This document shows positions 30,096 to 39,795 of a DNA stretch of 51,533 nucleotides, one piece after another. Source of the DNA: Scleroderma bovista (taxonomy: Eukaryota; Basidiomycota; Agaricomycetes; Boletales; Sclerodermataceae); contig JAYMGJ010000272.1 in NCBI GenBank assembly GCA_037178675.1, positions 1-51,533 of the forward strand. Reading direction: 5' to 3'. Both the position numbers and the translations under genes were made by a program. Every line of letters begins with the position of its first letter. Position 1 is the first letter of the stretch. The notes below the pieces were generated by a model, which saw nothing but the letters and a program-made list of their open reading frames with translations, was not told the DNA's origin and did not search any database.

Positions 30096-32196
30096 TGTGA
30101 GTCAAAGTGTGGATTTAGGTCAAAACAACAACCCAAACACAACACCAACAAAGGACTACGAAAAAGTGCGAGTGGTGGTTTGCCTCCATGGTGTCCAGAG
30201 AGGATATGCTGAGGAGGGGGGAAGGGGATCTACACCAACAGGGTGATGCAGACAGTGATGCAGGATACTCCTGGGGTACAGGAGTAATAGATGACAAAGG
30301 GGATAAGGGTCTGGACTCTTCCTAAAGCCTAGGAAGTGTCAAAGTGGGGATTGAGTTGAGTGGGACTGAAGTAGCAATACTACACCTAGAGATTGGTGCA
30401 GCAGAGGGGCAAGGGGGCTCCTGACGTCCAGGGGCAATGGGAGATGAAGGATTGACAGGCTAGACTCCACTTGAGCCTAGAGAAAGACTTTGACTTGAAT
30501 AGATTGAATAAAACTTGAATAACAGAGTCTTTAGACCTTCACTGAAGCCTACAAGACTCAAAGAGCTGAGGGGATACTGATTGAGAGAGTCTGAGAGAGG
30601 GATAATTTCGTGCTATTGGGTCTTTTTTTCACTGGGCTGAGCCCAGGGGTTTAAATACATGGGGGGACACAGCATTGAAGTACAAAAAGAGAAGGGAATA
30701 AGCAGAATTTGTCAGGGATTGGTAAGGGATTGGTAAGAGCTTTGTAAGGGGTTTGTAAGCGATCAGTAAGCAAGGCATAAGTAGGAATGAGTAAGCATAG
30801 GGAGCATGAATAAGCTGCTGAGTAAAGGAATGAGCAAGCTGCATGACAAGACTGATTGGTAAGGGAGTGGGTCATCAGCTGAGTAATATACCAAAAATGC
30901 GAAAGGGATAGAGTAATACTGATGACAGGAGAGCATCAGTAAGCAAGGGATAAGTCACTTGCACAGCAGAAGAAGTCATTGATGCACTGCCCAAGAAGTT
31001 TGATGGGAAGCTGTGTACCATCAGGAATTTGATGGGAGAACAATAGGGAAGATCTGGGATAAATAGGGGAATTGATCCGAGACAGAACAGCCACAAGAAG
31101 GGTACCAGGGGTCCAGAGGTCTCTGGGGGGGTCAGCATACACTAAGGTATAGTGCATATGTTCTAGTGCCACTGAAGTGCAACCATGGGCTCCCTTGACG
31201 AGCTCTCTTCTGGGAAAGAATGAGAGAGGGTTCTTCTTCCTAACAGCACTATAGAGTGGGGGGGTATAACTGTCATGGTGCTGAGGGATGCCGTCTGAAA
31301 GTGGGGAAGCGGACAGAGTACTGAATTCAATGCATCCAGGGAAGTGAGACAAACGACAGAGGAAGATGGACATGGCAAGTATCTGGGAGGAAGGGACCAT
31401 AGGCTGAGGGCTCAGGGAACACAGAGATGACCAGAGAAGACTTTTCAAGCTTGACAATAGACCTAAGATGACCAAAGTATGTCCTTGATGCAGGACTGAT
31501 GAGGAGAACGTGCTGGCCAAGAACAAGGGGGACTGAGGGAGCAGGCTGGGAAGATATGTGCCAGGCAGTGCACGGGAACTCTGGGAGAGGCTGTCCTAAG
31601 AGCAGGACATAGTGGAGATCTGCAGCAATAGCGGAGAAACGATCCAGAGAAAATACAGACTCCATAGTGAGCGATGAGACGAACGTCTGGATTGTGGGGG
31701 GAATATCTCCGTGGGAAATGAACAGATTCGCATCGGAACTTGACAGGAAGATAGACCATGCTCTAGGCTCTCTGATGGTATAGTCACGTGCCCGATAGCT
31801 TAAGAAATGGCAGAGCTATTCAAAATATCGGAATGCTGGCACTGGGCACCTAAAAATGACATTTGGGTGCTAAAAATCATTTCTTCTCTTTCTCCTTTGT
31901 TTCTCCATCAATTCTTCGGCTTCTTTGACCATTCTGATATGGGAGTTGGACTGCAGAGGTGTGCATTCCTTTCTCATACCATAATGACATTATTCCTTCA
32001 GTTTCTTCTGCTTCTTGATGGTTCTTGTGCGAGGGATGACTGTCAGCGTTGGCATTCATCTCTTGCATCAGAATAGTCTTCTTGTGCGATAGATGGCTAT
32101 GATAAGGGTCTGTTGTGCCTATCCTTCGCATAAGGATCATTTGATATAGGCATTATCTTCCATGTTCACTGTACCAAACCTGTTTGGTGCGTGACA
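30096..32196 (-). repeat. Complete diverged B LTR (B'), 2.1 kb, in A reverse transcriptase
   Basis: In its own orientation it starts TGTCACGCACCAAAC and ends TTTGACTCACA. The 4-bp flanks are ACGC (30,092-30,095) and ACAT (32,197-32,200), equal if two CpG sites decayed. It interrupts the RT codons between LQH and AYHLVRI. It matches B1 in the first part and in the ORF, but the 3' part (30,096-30,900) is clearly diverged, so it is a second B subfamily. A poly-T/TTTAAATAC region near 30,650 takes the place of the B1 TATA. Confidence 0.85.
31327..31665 (-). CDS. Conserved B-LTR ORF, diverged copy in B' (112 aa or more)
   Basis: The frame from ATG 31,665 reads MESVFSLDRFSAIAADLHY and LLLGQPLPEFPCTAWHISSQ, and ends LPLSFVSLPWMH. 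It is open upstream to about 31,810 without an ATG (TIREPRAWSIFLSSSD matches MVRKPRPWSICLSSSD of B1). Most differences from B1 are conservative, which is the main evidence that the frame is translated in some copies. Confidence 0.5.
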   Translation of the reverse strand: MESVFSLDRFSAIAADLHYVLLLGQPLPEFPCTAWHISSQPAPSVPLVLGQHVLLISPASRTYFGHLRSIVKLEKSSLVISVFPEPSAYGPFLPDTCHVHLPLSFVSLPWMH

Positions 32197-33289
32197 ACAT
32201 GTGCTGGAGATCAATCTTTGAATAGATTTTAGCACGGCTGGGTGAGTCCAAAAGATCAGAGATTAGTGGGAGTGGGTAGCGATCCTTCTTAGTGATTTTG
32301 TTTAGACCTCGGAAGTCAACGCAGAGGTGGAGTGAGCCATCCTTCCTTTTTACAAAGAGGACCGGAGCAGTGTGGGAGGAAGTGGTAGGACAGATGAAAC
32401 CTGTATTTAGATTCTCATCAATGAAAGTCTGGAGAGCAGAGAGCTCAACCGGAGACAGTGAGTAGAGGGTTCCCAAAGGTGGAGAGGTACCTTCTTCAAG
32501 GTCGATCTTCAAGTCATAGTCACGATGCGGGGGAAGTTCAGAGGCTTTCGCCTTGCTGAACACATCCGCGTAATCGCAATACTCCAGGGGGACGATGTCT
32601 GAGTCCGGCGGAGTAGAGGCGCAGGAAGAGTGAGCCTTTGCTGAGTCAGAGGGACGCAGCTGGAGTTGGTATTTGGTGGATCCCTCTAACTTGCACGCAT
32701 GCATGAATGCGGCTGCATTAATCAGAGAGATGTGTGGAGGGGTGCAAGCCGGAGTGTCGACAGATGGCACAAGGCCAGGGTCAGATTGGCCAGAGAGGCC
32801 AGAGACAGGGTTACCGGACAGAACCAGAGAGGGAGTTGACGGGGGCGCTAGCAAACTTTCTGCAGGGGTCCGGAATGTTAAACTGCTCAGTACCCAGTCA
32901 ATCAACGGATTGTAGTGGGTGAGCCAGTTATGTCCAAGGACAATCGAGCAGTCAGAGTCTAACAGAGCGAGGTAAAAGGTCATAGGGGTGACATCACCAG
33001 ATGCAGGGAATTTCACTGATAAATTGATGGCTTGAGTGATTACAAAATTCGATGTACCGTCAAAGAGCTGGAGAGTAATCGGAGGAATGGAGTAGGTGGT
33101 AATATTTTTTTTGTGCATGAATTGTACATCTACAAAGCAATGTGTGGACCCAGAGTCCACAAGTGCGCAGGTTTTAGGTAAGTCAAATGATAAGAGGATA
33201 ACATGTGGCATAAGGGAGTTAGGATCGTAAAGAGCGGACACGTTGAGGTGGGCCTCCTTGGGTGCACTTCCAGAGTCAATGCAGCTCAC
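32197..33289 (-). pseudogene. A pol: protease and first half of RT
   Basis: The pol frame is -1 to gag and opens just before the gag stop. It has the aspartic protease ([14 protein letters not shown], intact DSG), the linker ([16 protein letters not shown]), [12 protein letters not shown], and the RT fingers ([43 protein letters not shown]), where B' cuts it. No stop lies inside. Together with 27,501-30,095 it gives a full pol. Confidence 0.92.
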
Positions 33290-33315
33290 TGGTTGTGCGG
33301 AGGGCCAGGAGCTGC

Positions 33316-34725
33316 TTACTCTTTTTTTGACTTGGAGCTGGCACCCGAGTTGGAGTCCATCTTACCGGACTCAGCAGTGATGGCTGCAGCGCAAGCTTTG
33401 GCCTTTTTGGTCTTCTTGGGACAGTTGTCCGCGAAGTGACCAGTACCCCCGCAGAACATGCAGAGGTTATTGTCCAGACGCCTTTTGTGCTCGTCTGTGG
33501 TTAGCTTCCCATCCTTACCAAGCTTGTTAGTCAGGTCCAGTCTGGAACCGGAGGAGGACTGGTTGGAGTTACTGGTCTTGGACTTCTCCTGACCAGAGTT
33601 GGATGAGTTGCCCCCGGAGTTGGAGGACTTGGTTGGGGACAAAGTGGACTGGGTCTTCATCATACAAGAAATCTTGTCTTTGCGCTCCCAATAGCACACG
33701 TTGATCTCTTGACAAAGGGTCCTCAGCCCATGCAGAGTCAGGGGTTTCCCGACTCGAGCGATCTCATCCTTAAGGCAGTCTGGGAGACTGGAGTAGAATA
33801 GGCGGTGGAGCGTGCCATCTCCATAGTCCTGGACCTGGGAGGTGAGTCGCTTGAAGTCTACAATGTACCGTGTTATGCGGTGAGCATCCTTCATCCGGAG
33901 ATGCTCAAGCTGATGTTCAGCATCAGCTATGGGGTTGTGAGGACCAAAGGTGCTTTGGAGTTCAGCGACGAAGTGGACCCAGCTGTCCATCCAGCATGGG
34001 CGGTCAGCCAGATTACCGGAGTTGAGGAGGTCCGGTTCAAACCATTCCAGCATCATACCTTTAAGATAGGACTGGGCAAACGTTACCCTTGCTCTATCTT
34101 GACGGAAGGCCTTGGCACGATCCTGGAAACACAGTTCGCACTGGACCAAGAAGGTCCGGAGTTTCTTGGGGTCCATGCCATCAAAGGTGTCCAGTTCACA
34201 GACTTTGGCACGGGAGGAAGGGGAGTCATTGGTATGACGAGAGGAGCGAGAGAGGCAGTTAACGGCAACGGCGAGATTATGGAAGACAGCCAGACTAGGA
34301 TCTAGCTCTTCCATGGCATTGACGAACTCATCGTTGTCGTTGTCGTCATCGTTGTTATCGCCATCTCCGGGGTTATCCGGATCATCTCCGGGTCCGTCCT
34401 CAGGGCCAAACCATTGGTAACGACCCGGTTCACAACGTTCCAGAGTGGAGTCACGGCGATAGGGAAATCCATCATCAGGAACGGATCCATGACGACCAAG
34501 GTCCGCAGAACCACGAAGGCTCTGGGACGCAGCATCTCGACACGGAGTCAAAGACGCTGTTGGGTTTCGAGCTGTAAAACTCCGGAATTGGCTTACAGAA
34601 GCCGGAGGTTGCCTGCAGTTAGACAGGGCTTGCTGGGTGGCGGATAGGTGGAGATCGTCTACTGCACCTGCTTCCTCAGCAAGGGCTGCAGCAGTACAAG
34701 TGCGAGAGCACATGGTCATAGTCAT
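33316..34725 (-). CDS. A gag (469 aa)
   Basis: It is an intact Gag. Residues about 1-110 are low in conservation; an acidic Asp/Asn-rich stretch ([16 protein letters not shown]) follows near 120-140; the retrotransposon Gag core is about 170-330 ([46 protein letters not shown]); then comes a Ser/Asn-rich linker and the zinc knuckle [14 protein letters not shown] near 430. Gag forms the virus-like particle and packages RNA. The start ATG 34,725 is 70 bases inside the 5' LTR. The end carries a slippery run for pol expression. Confidence 0.93.
   Translation of the reverse strand: MTMTMCSRTCTAAALAEEAGAVDDLHLSATQQALSNCRQPPASVSQFRSFTARNPTASLTPCRDAASQSLRGSADLGRHGSVPDDGFPYRRDSTLERCEPGRYQWFGPEDGPGDDPDNPGDGDNNDDDNDNDEFVNAMEELDPSLAVFHNLAVAVNCLSRSSRHTNDSPSSRAKVCELDTFDGMDPKKLRTFLVQCELCFQDRAKAFRQDRARVTFAQSYLKGMMLEWFEPDLLNSGNLADRPCWMDSWVHFVAELQSTFGPHNPIADAEHQLEHLRMKDAHRITRYIVDFKRLTSQVQDYGDGTLHRLFYSSLPDCLKDEIARVGKPLTLHGLRTLCQEINVCYWERKDKISCMMKTQSTLSPTKSSNSGGNSSNSGQEKSKTSNSNQSSSGSRLDLTNKLGKDGKLTTDEHKRRLDNNLCMFCGGTGHFADNCPKKTKKAKACAAAITAESGKMDSNSGASSKSKKE
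33322..33328 (-). promoter_or_regulatory. -1 ribosomal frameshift site, gag to pol of A
   Basis: In gag frame the codons are TCA AAA AAA GAG TAA. This is the heptamer A AAA AAA two codons before the gag stop. A -1 slip enters the pol frame. C2 has A AAA AAT at the same place. No stimulatory structure was evaluated. Confidence 0.65.
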
Positions 34726-34769
34726 AAGAGATGGGACTAGATATGCGTACTAGGTTTAGAACAGTGAAC

Positions 34770-34794
34770 CCACACAAGTGCGAGTCTGAAATAC
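34770..34794 (-). other. Primer binding region of A
   Basis: Next to the LTR the minus strand reads GTATTTCAGACTCGCACTTG. It resembles the C1 and C2 sequences at the same position. I cannot assign the tRNA. Confidence 0.45.
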
Positions 34795-35431
34795 TGTCAA
34801 GTCCGGGTCTACTCCGGTAGGGGGTCCGGTCAAGTCTGGACGAAGGTGGATGAAGGAGGAGGGCAGGGGGCTGGACAAGGGATAGTCCGGCTGGAGTTGG
34901 TGACCGCTTGGATTCAACGACAAGGATGACGTGCGTTGATCCCTTGCGTAGGTTCCGGTCAAGGTGATGATGATGGAGACAGAGACAGAGACAGGGACAG
35001 GAGTAGTGACTATAGTTGATTTCAGACTGAGGAGTACAGGATAATCTACAGAGTACTTATACTAAGTGCAAACTAGGGATGAGTATATATGGTGACAAGT
35101 AAACAGCCTAATGGTGGACAAAGGATGACCGGAGTTAGGACTAGGTCAGGTCTGGTGAAAATAAAGTCAGGTCTGGTGAAAATACTACAAGGTCTGGTGA
35201 AAATACTACAAGGTCTAGTATATATCGAGTTCACGGAGAACTCACGAACAGGCAGGGTAGACGGGAAAGTGTGGTAAGGACTGGAAGCAGACTAGACCAA
35301 AGGTTGTAGTTAGCAGAAGCATATCTGCGCGACCGTGACCGGAGTAAGTGAGAACGACCGGAGTTGAGCTGTAGGGCTGTGATGTGACCAGAGTAACCGG
35401 ATATGGTCCGGAGTTGGACATGGTCGTAACA
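34795..35431 (-). repeat. 5' LTR of A (637 bp)
   Basis: It starts TGTTACGACCATGTCC and ends CCCGGACTTGACA in element orientation. A TATAAGTACTC motif at about 35,052-35,062 (minus) is shared with the C-family LTRs and is the likely promoter. The right flank is CACTT. Confidence 0.93.
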
Positions 35432-35857
35432 CACTTGCACATAAAAATACCAATGGGATGTCCCATGATAGCCTTGAGGCTGCAATGGGACATCCCACTT
35501 GCACATAAAATACCAATGAAATGTCCCATTGTACCAGGCTGTGATGAATGTTTCATTTTTATGTAGTGATGTGTCAAGAACTGAGTCACTCTAAACATCT
35601 CCACCCACCTCTGCCTGCTTTCATGTCACTCACAATGCTGGTGGGATAGTCCATCCTAAATATTGAAAATAGTTGCTTTGTATCATATCATGGATATGTG
35701 GGCATAAAATACAGGTTGTGTTTTCTACAGACATAAATGACAACAATAATAGATGCTCACTAATGGATGTTTTGTCAAAGTCCAGCTATTGAATAATGAT
35801 GCCATATTTTGTATTCATTGATTCTCCATGCTGTGCATTTTACTCCACACACTCTCA
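35432..35857. repeat. Interior of H with two hairpin-type units
   Basis: 35,431-35,530 has two units of CACTTGCACATAAAA followed by TGGGATGTCCCAT...ATGGGACATCCCA, related to the array at 37,583. The rest is AT-rich with nothing recognised. Confidence 0.6.
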
Positions 35858-35867
35858 CCAGTACTTT

Positions 35868-37380
35868 TTTTTTTTCATTATAGTGCATTGGGTGATAACA
35901 CCCATATTGCACTCTACTGACTACACATCAAACTACCAAACAACGAGTCCAGGGGATCTGACCACACACCTGCATAACCACCCAACTGGTAGGTATGGGC
36001 AGGGCCAGGCAGCCTAGGCTGCCTGAAAACACACACTATGTAGCTGAGGGGGTGATAGGGGGGAGATAGGAGAGAGGGGGGGCAGAGGGGGTACTATGAG
36101 TGGACAAGCTCTCTAGCATGGGGGGCAGGAGGCAGAGGGCAGGGGGGCTCCCAGGGGGGTAACCACAGCCATGACAACTATCTCAGGGGGGGCCTGTATG
36201 GCAACATAGAGGTCACTGTTGGAGTCAAAACCCACAAAACAGGGCATGTCCGCCTGGTAGATGACCTCAACAGCCTGTTGGCAGTCCTCTGGGAGATCAA
36301 AGGGGTAGTAGGGGACCATTGAGGAGTTGATGTGTTGGATGAAAGGGGGGCAGTGAGCCTGATCAAGGACAGGCTGCAGCCACCTGTGATTGGGATGGGT
36401 AACACCCTCCTGGGCAATGGACATGGATGAAGTGGATGAGAGGGAGTGGGGGGGATAGGCTGGCACCACCATAGGGGCAGTGCAGGGAGAGAGGGGGGGA
36501 TCAAGGGAGGCCTCATGTAGGGCATGGTGTAGAGACAGTTGTCTCTAGGTGTGTAGAATTGGTAGTACTGATACTGGGCTCTCTACCTTAGCTATGTAGG
36601 CTTGTACTAGCTTACTAAGCAACAATTCTCTCTTCAGTGTACATCTTTGAGCTCAGTCATGGAGTGACTGAACCAGCCTTCCACTCTCTAGTTTTCTTAG
36701 TCTCCTTAGTCCTTGGGAGCCTTGCCAGACCTCCAGAAATCCCTGGGTCGAATGCACCTCATCTGAGGTAGTAGTTTGTTGTGTTTTCAACAGAAGGCAT
36801 TGAATTTGTGCCAGAGTGCTGCAACTTCCTTATGGAGCTCTGTCATGAGGTCAGTGGGGGTAGAGAGGGGAGGGGGCACAGCTGGCTGGGTAGGCTGGTT
36901 GGGTTTGAGGGGGGGGGCAGCTCAGGGGTGAGCCTGCTGGGCACAGAGGTGCAGCAGCATGTTATTCTGATAGATTTTGATGTAGGTGGGCAGAACCCAA
37001 CCTGATGTCAGATTGAGAGCCTGAGGGGCCAGCTGGGACTTAAAAGAATGAAAAATGAAGACAATCCATTGGATCACCTTGGGACTGTCCTTCCTGCAGG
37101 AGGTCAGAACAGTGGGGACAGAGAAGATTTTGCCCACATTGGGGCCAGCCTTGGTGGTCCAGGACCAGCAAGGCAGATGTGAAGCAACATAGCTGAGTAC
37201 CAAGCAGGGTACAGCAGGGGGGGTGAAGCCAGCCTTGAACATGCCCTTGGGGAAGGAGTGAAGTCTCTTTCCCACCTCAGAGAGGAGGATTGAGCATGGG
37301 GATGATGTGGAACATTGGTGTTTGGGCTAGGGGGCAACTTTCCCATGGGGGAAGGTGGTGGTTGAGGAACAAGAGGCATT
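35868..37380 (-). mobile_element. E2: LINE-like retrocopy with 10-bp target duplication
   Basis: ACCAGTACTT flanks it exactly (35,858-35,867 and 37,381-37,390), and on the minus strand it ends in poly(A) after a stem-loop (35,882-35,913). It starts at 37,380 and has an open frame from ATG 37,379 (MPLVPQPPPSPMGKLP), shifting frame later (WERDFTPSP, VLTSCRKDSPKVIQWIVFIF, LMTELHKEVAALWHKF). After the D1 insertion follows WLQPVLDQAHCPP, SSMVPYYPFDLPEDC and CFVGFDSNSDLYVAIQAPPE, ending at 36,113. The tail region is homologous to E1. No reverse transcriptase is present, so it may be a non-autonomous or 5'-truncated element or a retrocopied gene. I cannot name the protein. Confidence 0.75.
36528..36792. 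repeat. Repeat D1, about 265 bp, solo LTR-like, inside E2
   Basis: It starts TGTAGAGACAGTTGTCTCTAG and shares its first 240 bases with D2 (41,806-42,070). It interrupts the E2 coding region. The right border is uncertain (TTTTCAACA at 36,792 is the best TG...CA partner). Confidence 0.6.
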
Positions 37381-37390
37381 ACCAGTACTT

Positions 37391-37582
37391 ATTTATGTCA
37401 TCTTGTGGACAATAAAAATGAAATTATTAATCAATACTTGATTATGAATCCATTTTCAAGCATATGAACCAGGGAGATCTAATGATCACATTATCATTCA
37501 TGCTATTATAGCAGTCAGCAGTTCTCTATGTGGATGAAATGTTCAATCTTACATTATGGTACATCTTATGGATTTGTTTTTT
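37391..37582. other. AT-rich interior of H, nothing recognised
   Basis: No coding frame or repeat match is evident here; it leads into the hairpin array. Confidence 0.4.
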
Positions 37583-38005
37583 TGCATGACAATGAGATGT
37601 CCTATGACAGCCTCAAAGCTATTATGGGACATCCCACCGGTCTTCTTGCCTGACAATGGGATGTCCCATGACAGCCCCCAAAGCTATTATGGGACATCCC
37701 ACTGGTCTTTTTGCCTGACAATGGGATGTCCCATGGCAGCCCCAAAGCTATTATGGGACATTCCACTGGTCTTCCTGCCTGACAGTGGGATGTCCCATGA
37801 CAGCCCTCAAAGCTATTATGGGACATCCCACTGGTCTTCGTGCCTGACAATGGGATGACCCATGACAGCCCCAAAGCTATTATGGGACATCCCACTGGTC
37901 TTCCTGCCTGACAGTGGGATGTCCCATGACAGCCCCAAAAGCTATTATGGAAGATCCCATGATAACCCCCAAATCTATTATGGAAAATCCCATTGGTACC
38001 AATGA
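37583..38005. repeat. Tandem array of six 63-65-bp hairpin units
   Basis: Each unit reads TGCCTGACAATGGGATGTCC, a spacer with CAAAGCTATT, and ATGGGACATCCCA, followed by CTGGTCTTC. The arms TGGGATGTCCCAT and ATGGGACATCCCA are perfect complements, and TGGGATGTCCCA is itself nearly palindromic. The last unit is degenerate. Short ORFs on both strands across it result from the repeat period and are not genes. Confidence 0.92.
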
Positions 38006-38239
38006 GGCATATTTCATCAAAACCTTCAAACCTATTACAAGACACCCTAGTGACTCTTTTTATGCAAATAGCACATCCCATCATGAGCTTGAAACTGTTA
38101 TAGTATATACTCTTCATAAAAAATTCATATCAGACAATCAGTCACAGATAAATCCTTAATCCAGTTTATATGTTATTTGTATTGAAAAAGACAACAAGGT
38201 TCATTTCTATAACAACCTTTTACAACAATTAATATATAA
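38006..38239. other. AT-rich spacer downstream of KDZ-like remains
   Basis: I see no gene in this stretch. It probably contains the 3' untranslated part of the transposase-like fragment. Confidence 0.35.
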
Positions 38240-38946
38240 CTATCTATGTGCTCTTTTGCTTGGAGATGATTGAGGATCCATGTCCAATACATCATCCTCC
38301 CATTGCTCTATCCATGTAATTCCTTCCTCCAGACCATCTCCAACCTGATGATGATATTCATCAGCAAGAGCAAATTCCTCAGCTGCATCCAATAACTCAT
38401 CATCTATAGGGAGCTCTTCTCTCCCATTATCAGAATCTATATCATCTATAGTTTCCTCCTCAATGTCAACAACATGCATAAAAGGAAAAATGCAAGTTGC
38501 TTTATGAAGATCCTCAGCACTAACACCCCATATCTCATCAGGATGTGATAGCATTTCACTCAGCTTCATCTGCCATGCAAGACAAAGGCTTGCTAGCATA
38601 GAGCTTTGACAACCCAATTCATATTTGAGATCTTCATCTGTACATAAATGTTAGCATTGAATAGTAGTGTCTGATAATATTGCTTACTGGCATTCAACTT
38701 TGCTTTCTGGAGCCAACTCCACTCCTCAGCAAACCACTCCACTAGTACTTTCCTTTCTTGTAGCAAACAGATCTCTTCCTCCTCACAATGCCTCAGCTCC
38801 AGAAGAGATTTAATCCCTAGGCAAACCTTTTCATCAGCCAGCCACCAATGCTGTCTCCTAGTCCCATCAACATCTAGTTTGAATAATATAAATGTTGTTG
38901 TTGGATGAAGATGGTTTTGAAATATTACAGAACTCATTCCAAGCAA
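38240..38946 (-). pseudogene. KDZ-like transposase C-terminal remains
   Basis: Two overlapping minus-strand frames (38,593-38,946 and 38,240-38,617) join into HWWLADEKVCLGIKSLLELR, CEEEEICLLQERKVLVEWFAEEW, LCLAWQMKLSEML, and an acidic tail (IEEETIDDIDSDN, EQWEDDVLDMD). This order (helical CEEE..ER..W..EEW segment, then LC..W, then acidic end) is what I recall from the C terminus of basidiomycete KDZ transposases with cysteine clusters; that is memory, not a search. The catalytic part is absent; the fragment starts within the right terminal repeat of H, so H would be non-autonomous by internal deletion. An intron or frameshift near 38,610 separates the two frames. Confidence 0.45.
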
Positions 38947-39214
38947 GAGAATGTGCAGTGTTTAAAGGAAATACCAAACTATCTGTGGTAAGCAAGAATG
39001 AAAAAAATGTATAAGGACCCCTGACACCACAAATAAGTATGGGCCATCCCATATGGCATGGATCAGCCCTGGGATGGGATTATAAAAACAATGGCCCATC
39101 CCAGGAGGGAAGCAGACCTTCCCTGGGATGACCATGGTTTTATAGGCTATTTGGCTGAATTGTGATACTAAACTATTCGGGCTAAATGCTTATCAAAAGT
39201 GGTTACCTGAAGTG
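38905..39214 (-). repeat. Right terminal inverted repeat of H
   Basis: It is the reverse complement of the left arm, ending GGTTACCTGAAGTG, and lacks the F1 insertion. The identity to the left arm is high with mostly transition differences. Confidence 0.85.
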
Positions 39215-39795
39215 AGCCCCTCCTGTATATAAACCAGCAGCCAAAGGCTGCAAGGAAGTGTCTGCTTCCCCCTCAATAAAGCGATCACAGTCACTCTCAC
39301 TCACTGTCTATAAGCTCCCTCTCTGTCCTTGGACTTGTAGGTCACTCAGTGCTGGCCTAAAGCTCCATTATTGCTGTTTATCAAATATACTTGATATCTG
39401 ATCATTTCTCTAGCCTGAAGTGCAGTCTAGCATCTCTATCCACTCCCCTCCATCACTTTCCATCACATTTTTGAAGCAGGAACCCTTCCCCTTGCTTCCC
39501 CTCTGTTCCATCACTGCTATTACCCCCCCTATTGTCGATCTATTATCGCTCTTCATCCCCAGGACTCTTCCTAACCACTGTGGTAGCCTGAAGAAGAGTC
39601 AATCCCATCCCCAGTTGCATATATCCCCCATCAGGAGCCCTTCCCTTCCCTTCTGCACCTTGCCTGAAGGTGTGCAGCACATCCCCCTCTGGAGATTAGA
39701 TATCAGATATGCAAAGGAAGACCACCACTCACATATTGCTGTCATTTGGTGTTGGTTGTTGGTTGTTCTGACCTCTTTCCTCACTTAGGTGCACA
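39215..39795 (+). repeat. B LTR copy B3, right part
   Basis: It resumes the B sequence directly at AGCCCCTCCTGTATATAAAC, with the TATA box at about 39,230, AATAAA at about 39,277 and the LTR end TTAGGTGCACA at 39,795. Confidence 0.88.

Larger units (their letters stand above)
25847..35431 (-). mobile_element. Chromovirus A (Ty3/gypsy), nearly complete, 3' LTR truncated
   Basis: It has a 637-bp 5' LTR (34,795-35,431), gag, pol with chromodomain, an antisense gene, a polypurine tract and a 280-bp remnant of the 3' LTR (25,847-26,126). Pol is cut by the B' LTR (30,096-32,196) and has one TGA (29,847-29,849); otherwise the frames are open, so this is the best preserved element here. The loss of the outer 3' LTR part means no target duplication can be checked. 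It is inserted within the interior of H. Confidence 0.92.
22043..39214. mobile_element. Element H: 17.2-kb interval with about 310-bp terminal inverted repeats
   Basis: The ends CACTTCAGGTAACC and GGTTACCTGAAGTG are the start of long inverted repeats: left 22,043-22,268 plus 22,752-22,850, right 38,905-39,214. It splits B LTR copy B3 exactly, and about 7-8 bases of B are duplicated (AGCCTCT left, AGCCCCT right). Next to the right end are remains of a KDZ-like transposase. KDZ elements are large basidiomycete DNA transposons that make roughly 8-bp duplications, so the fit is good but not proven. Most of its length consists of later insertions (F1, F2 with a solo LTR and E1, chromovirus A with B', E2 with D1); the element's own sequence is perhaps 4 kb. 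Confidence 0.75.

Noticed and set aside
30936..31526. 196-codon second frame in B'
   Set aside because: It overlaps the conserved LTR ORF but is not conserved against B1 or B3 beyond what the other frame forces.
33805..34305. 166-codon plus-strand ORF opposite A gag
   Set aside because: It mirrors the intact gag gene, and no equivalent with a conserved sequence is found opposite C1 or C2 gag.
37556..38117. Overlapping ORFs on both strands with repeated MGCPM / GTSHCQAGRP blocks
   Set aside because: They are products of the 63-65-bp hairpin array, whose period is near a multiple of three.
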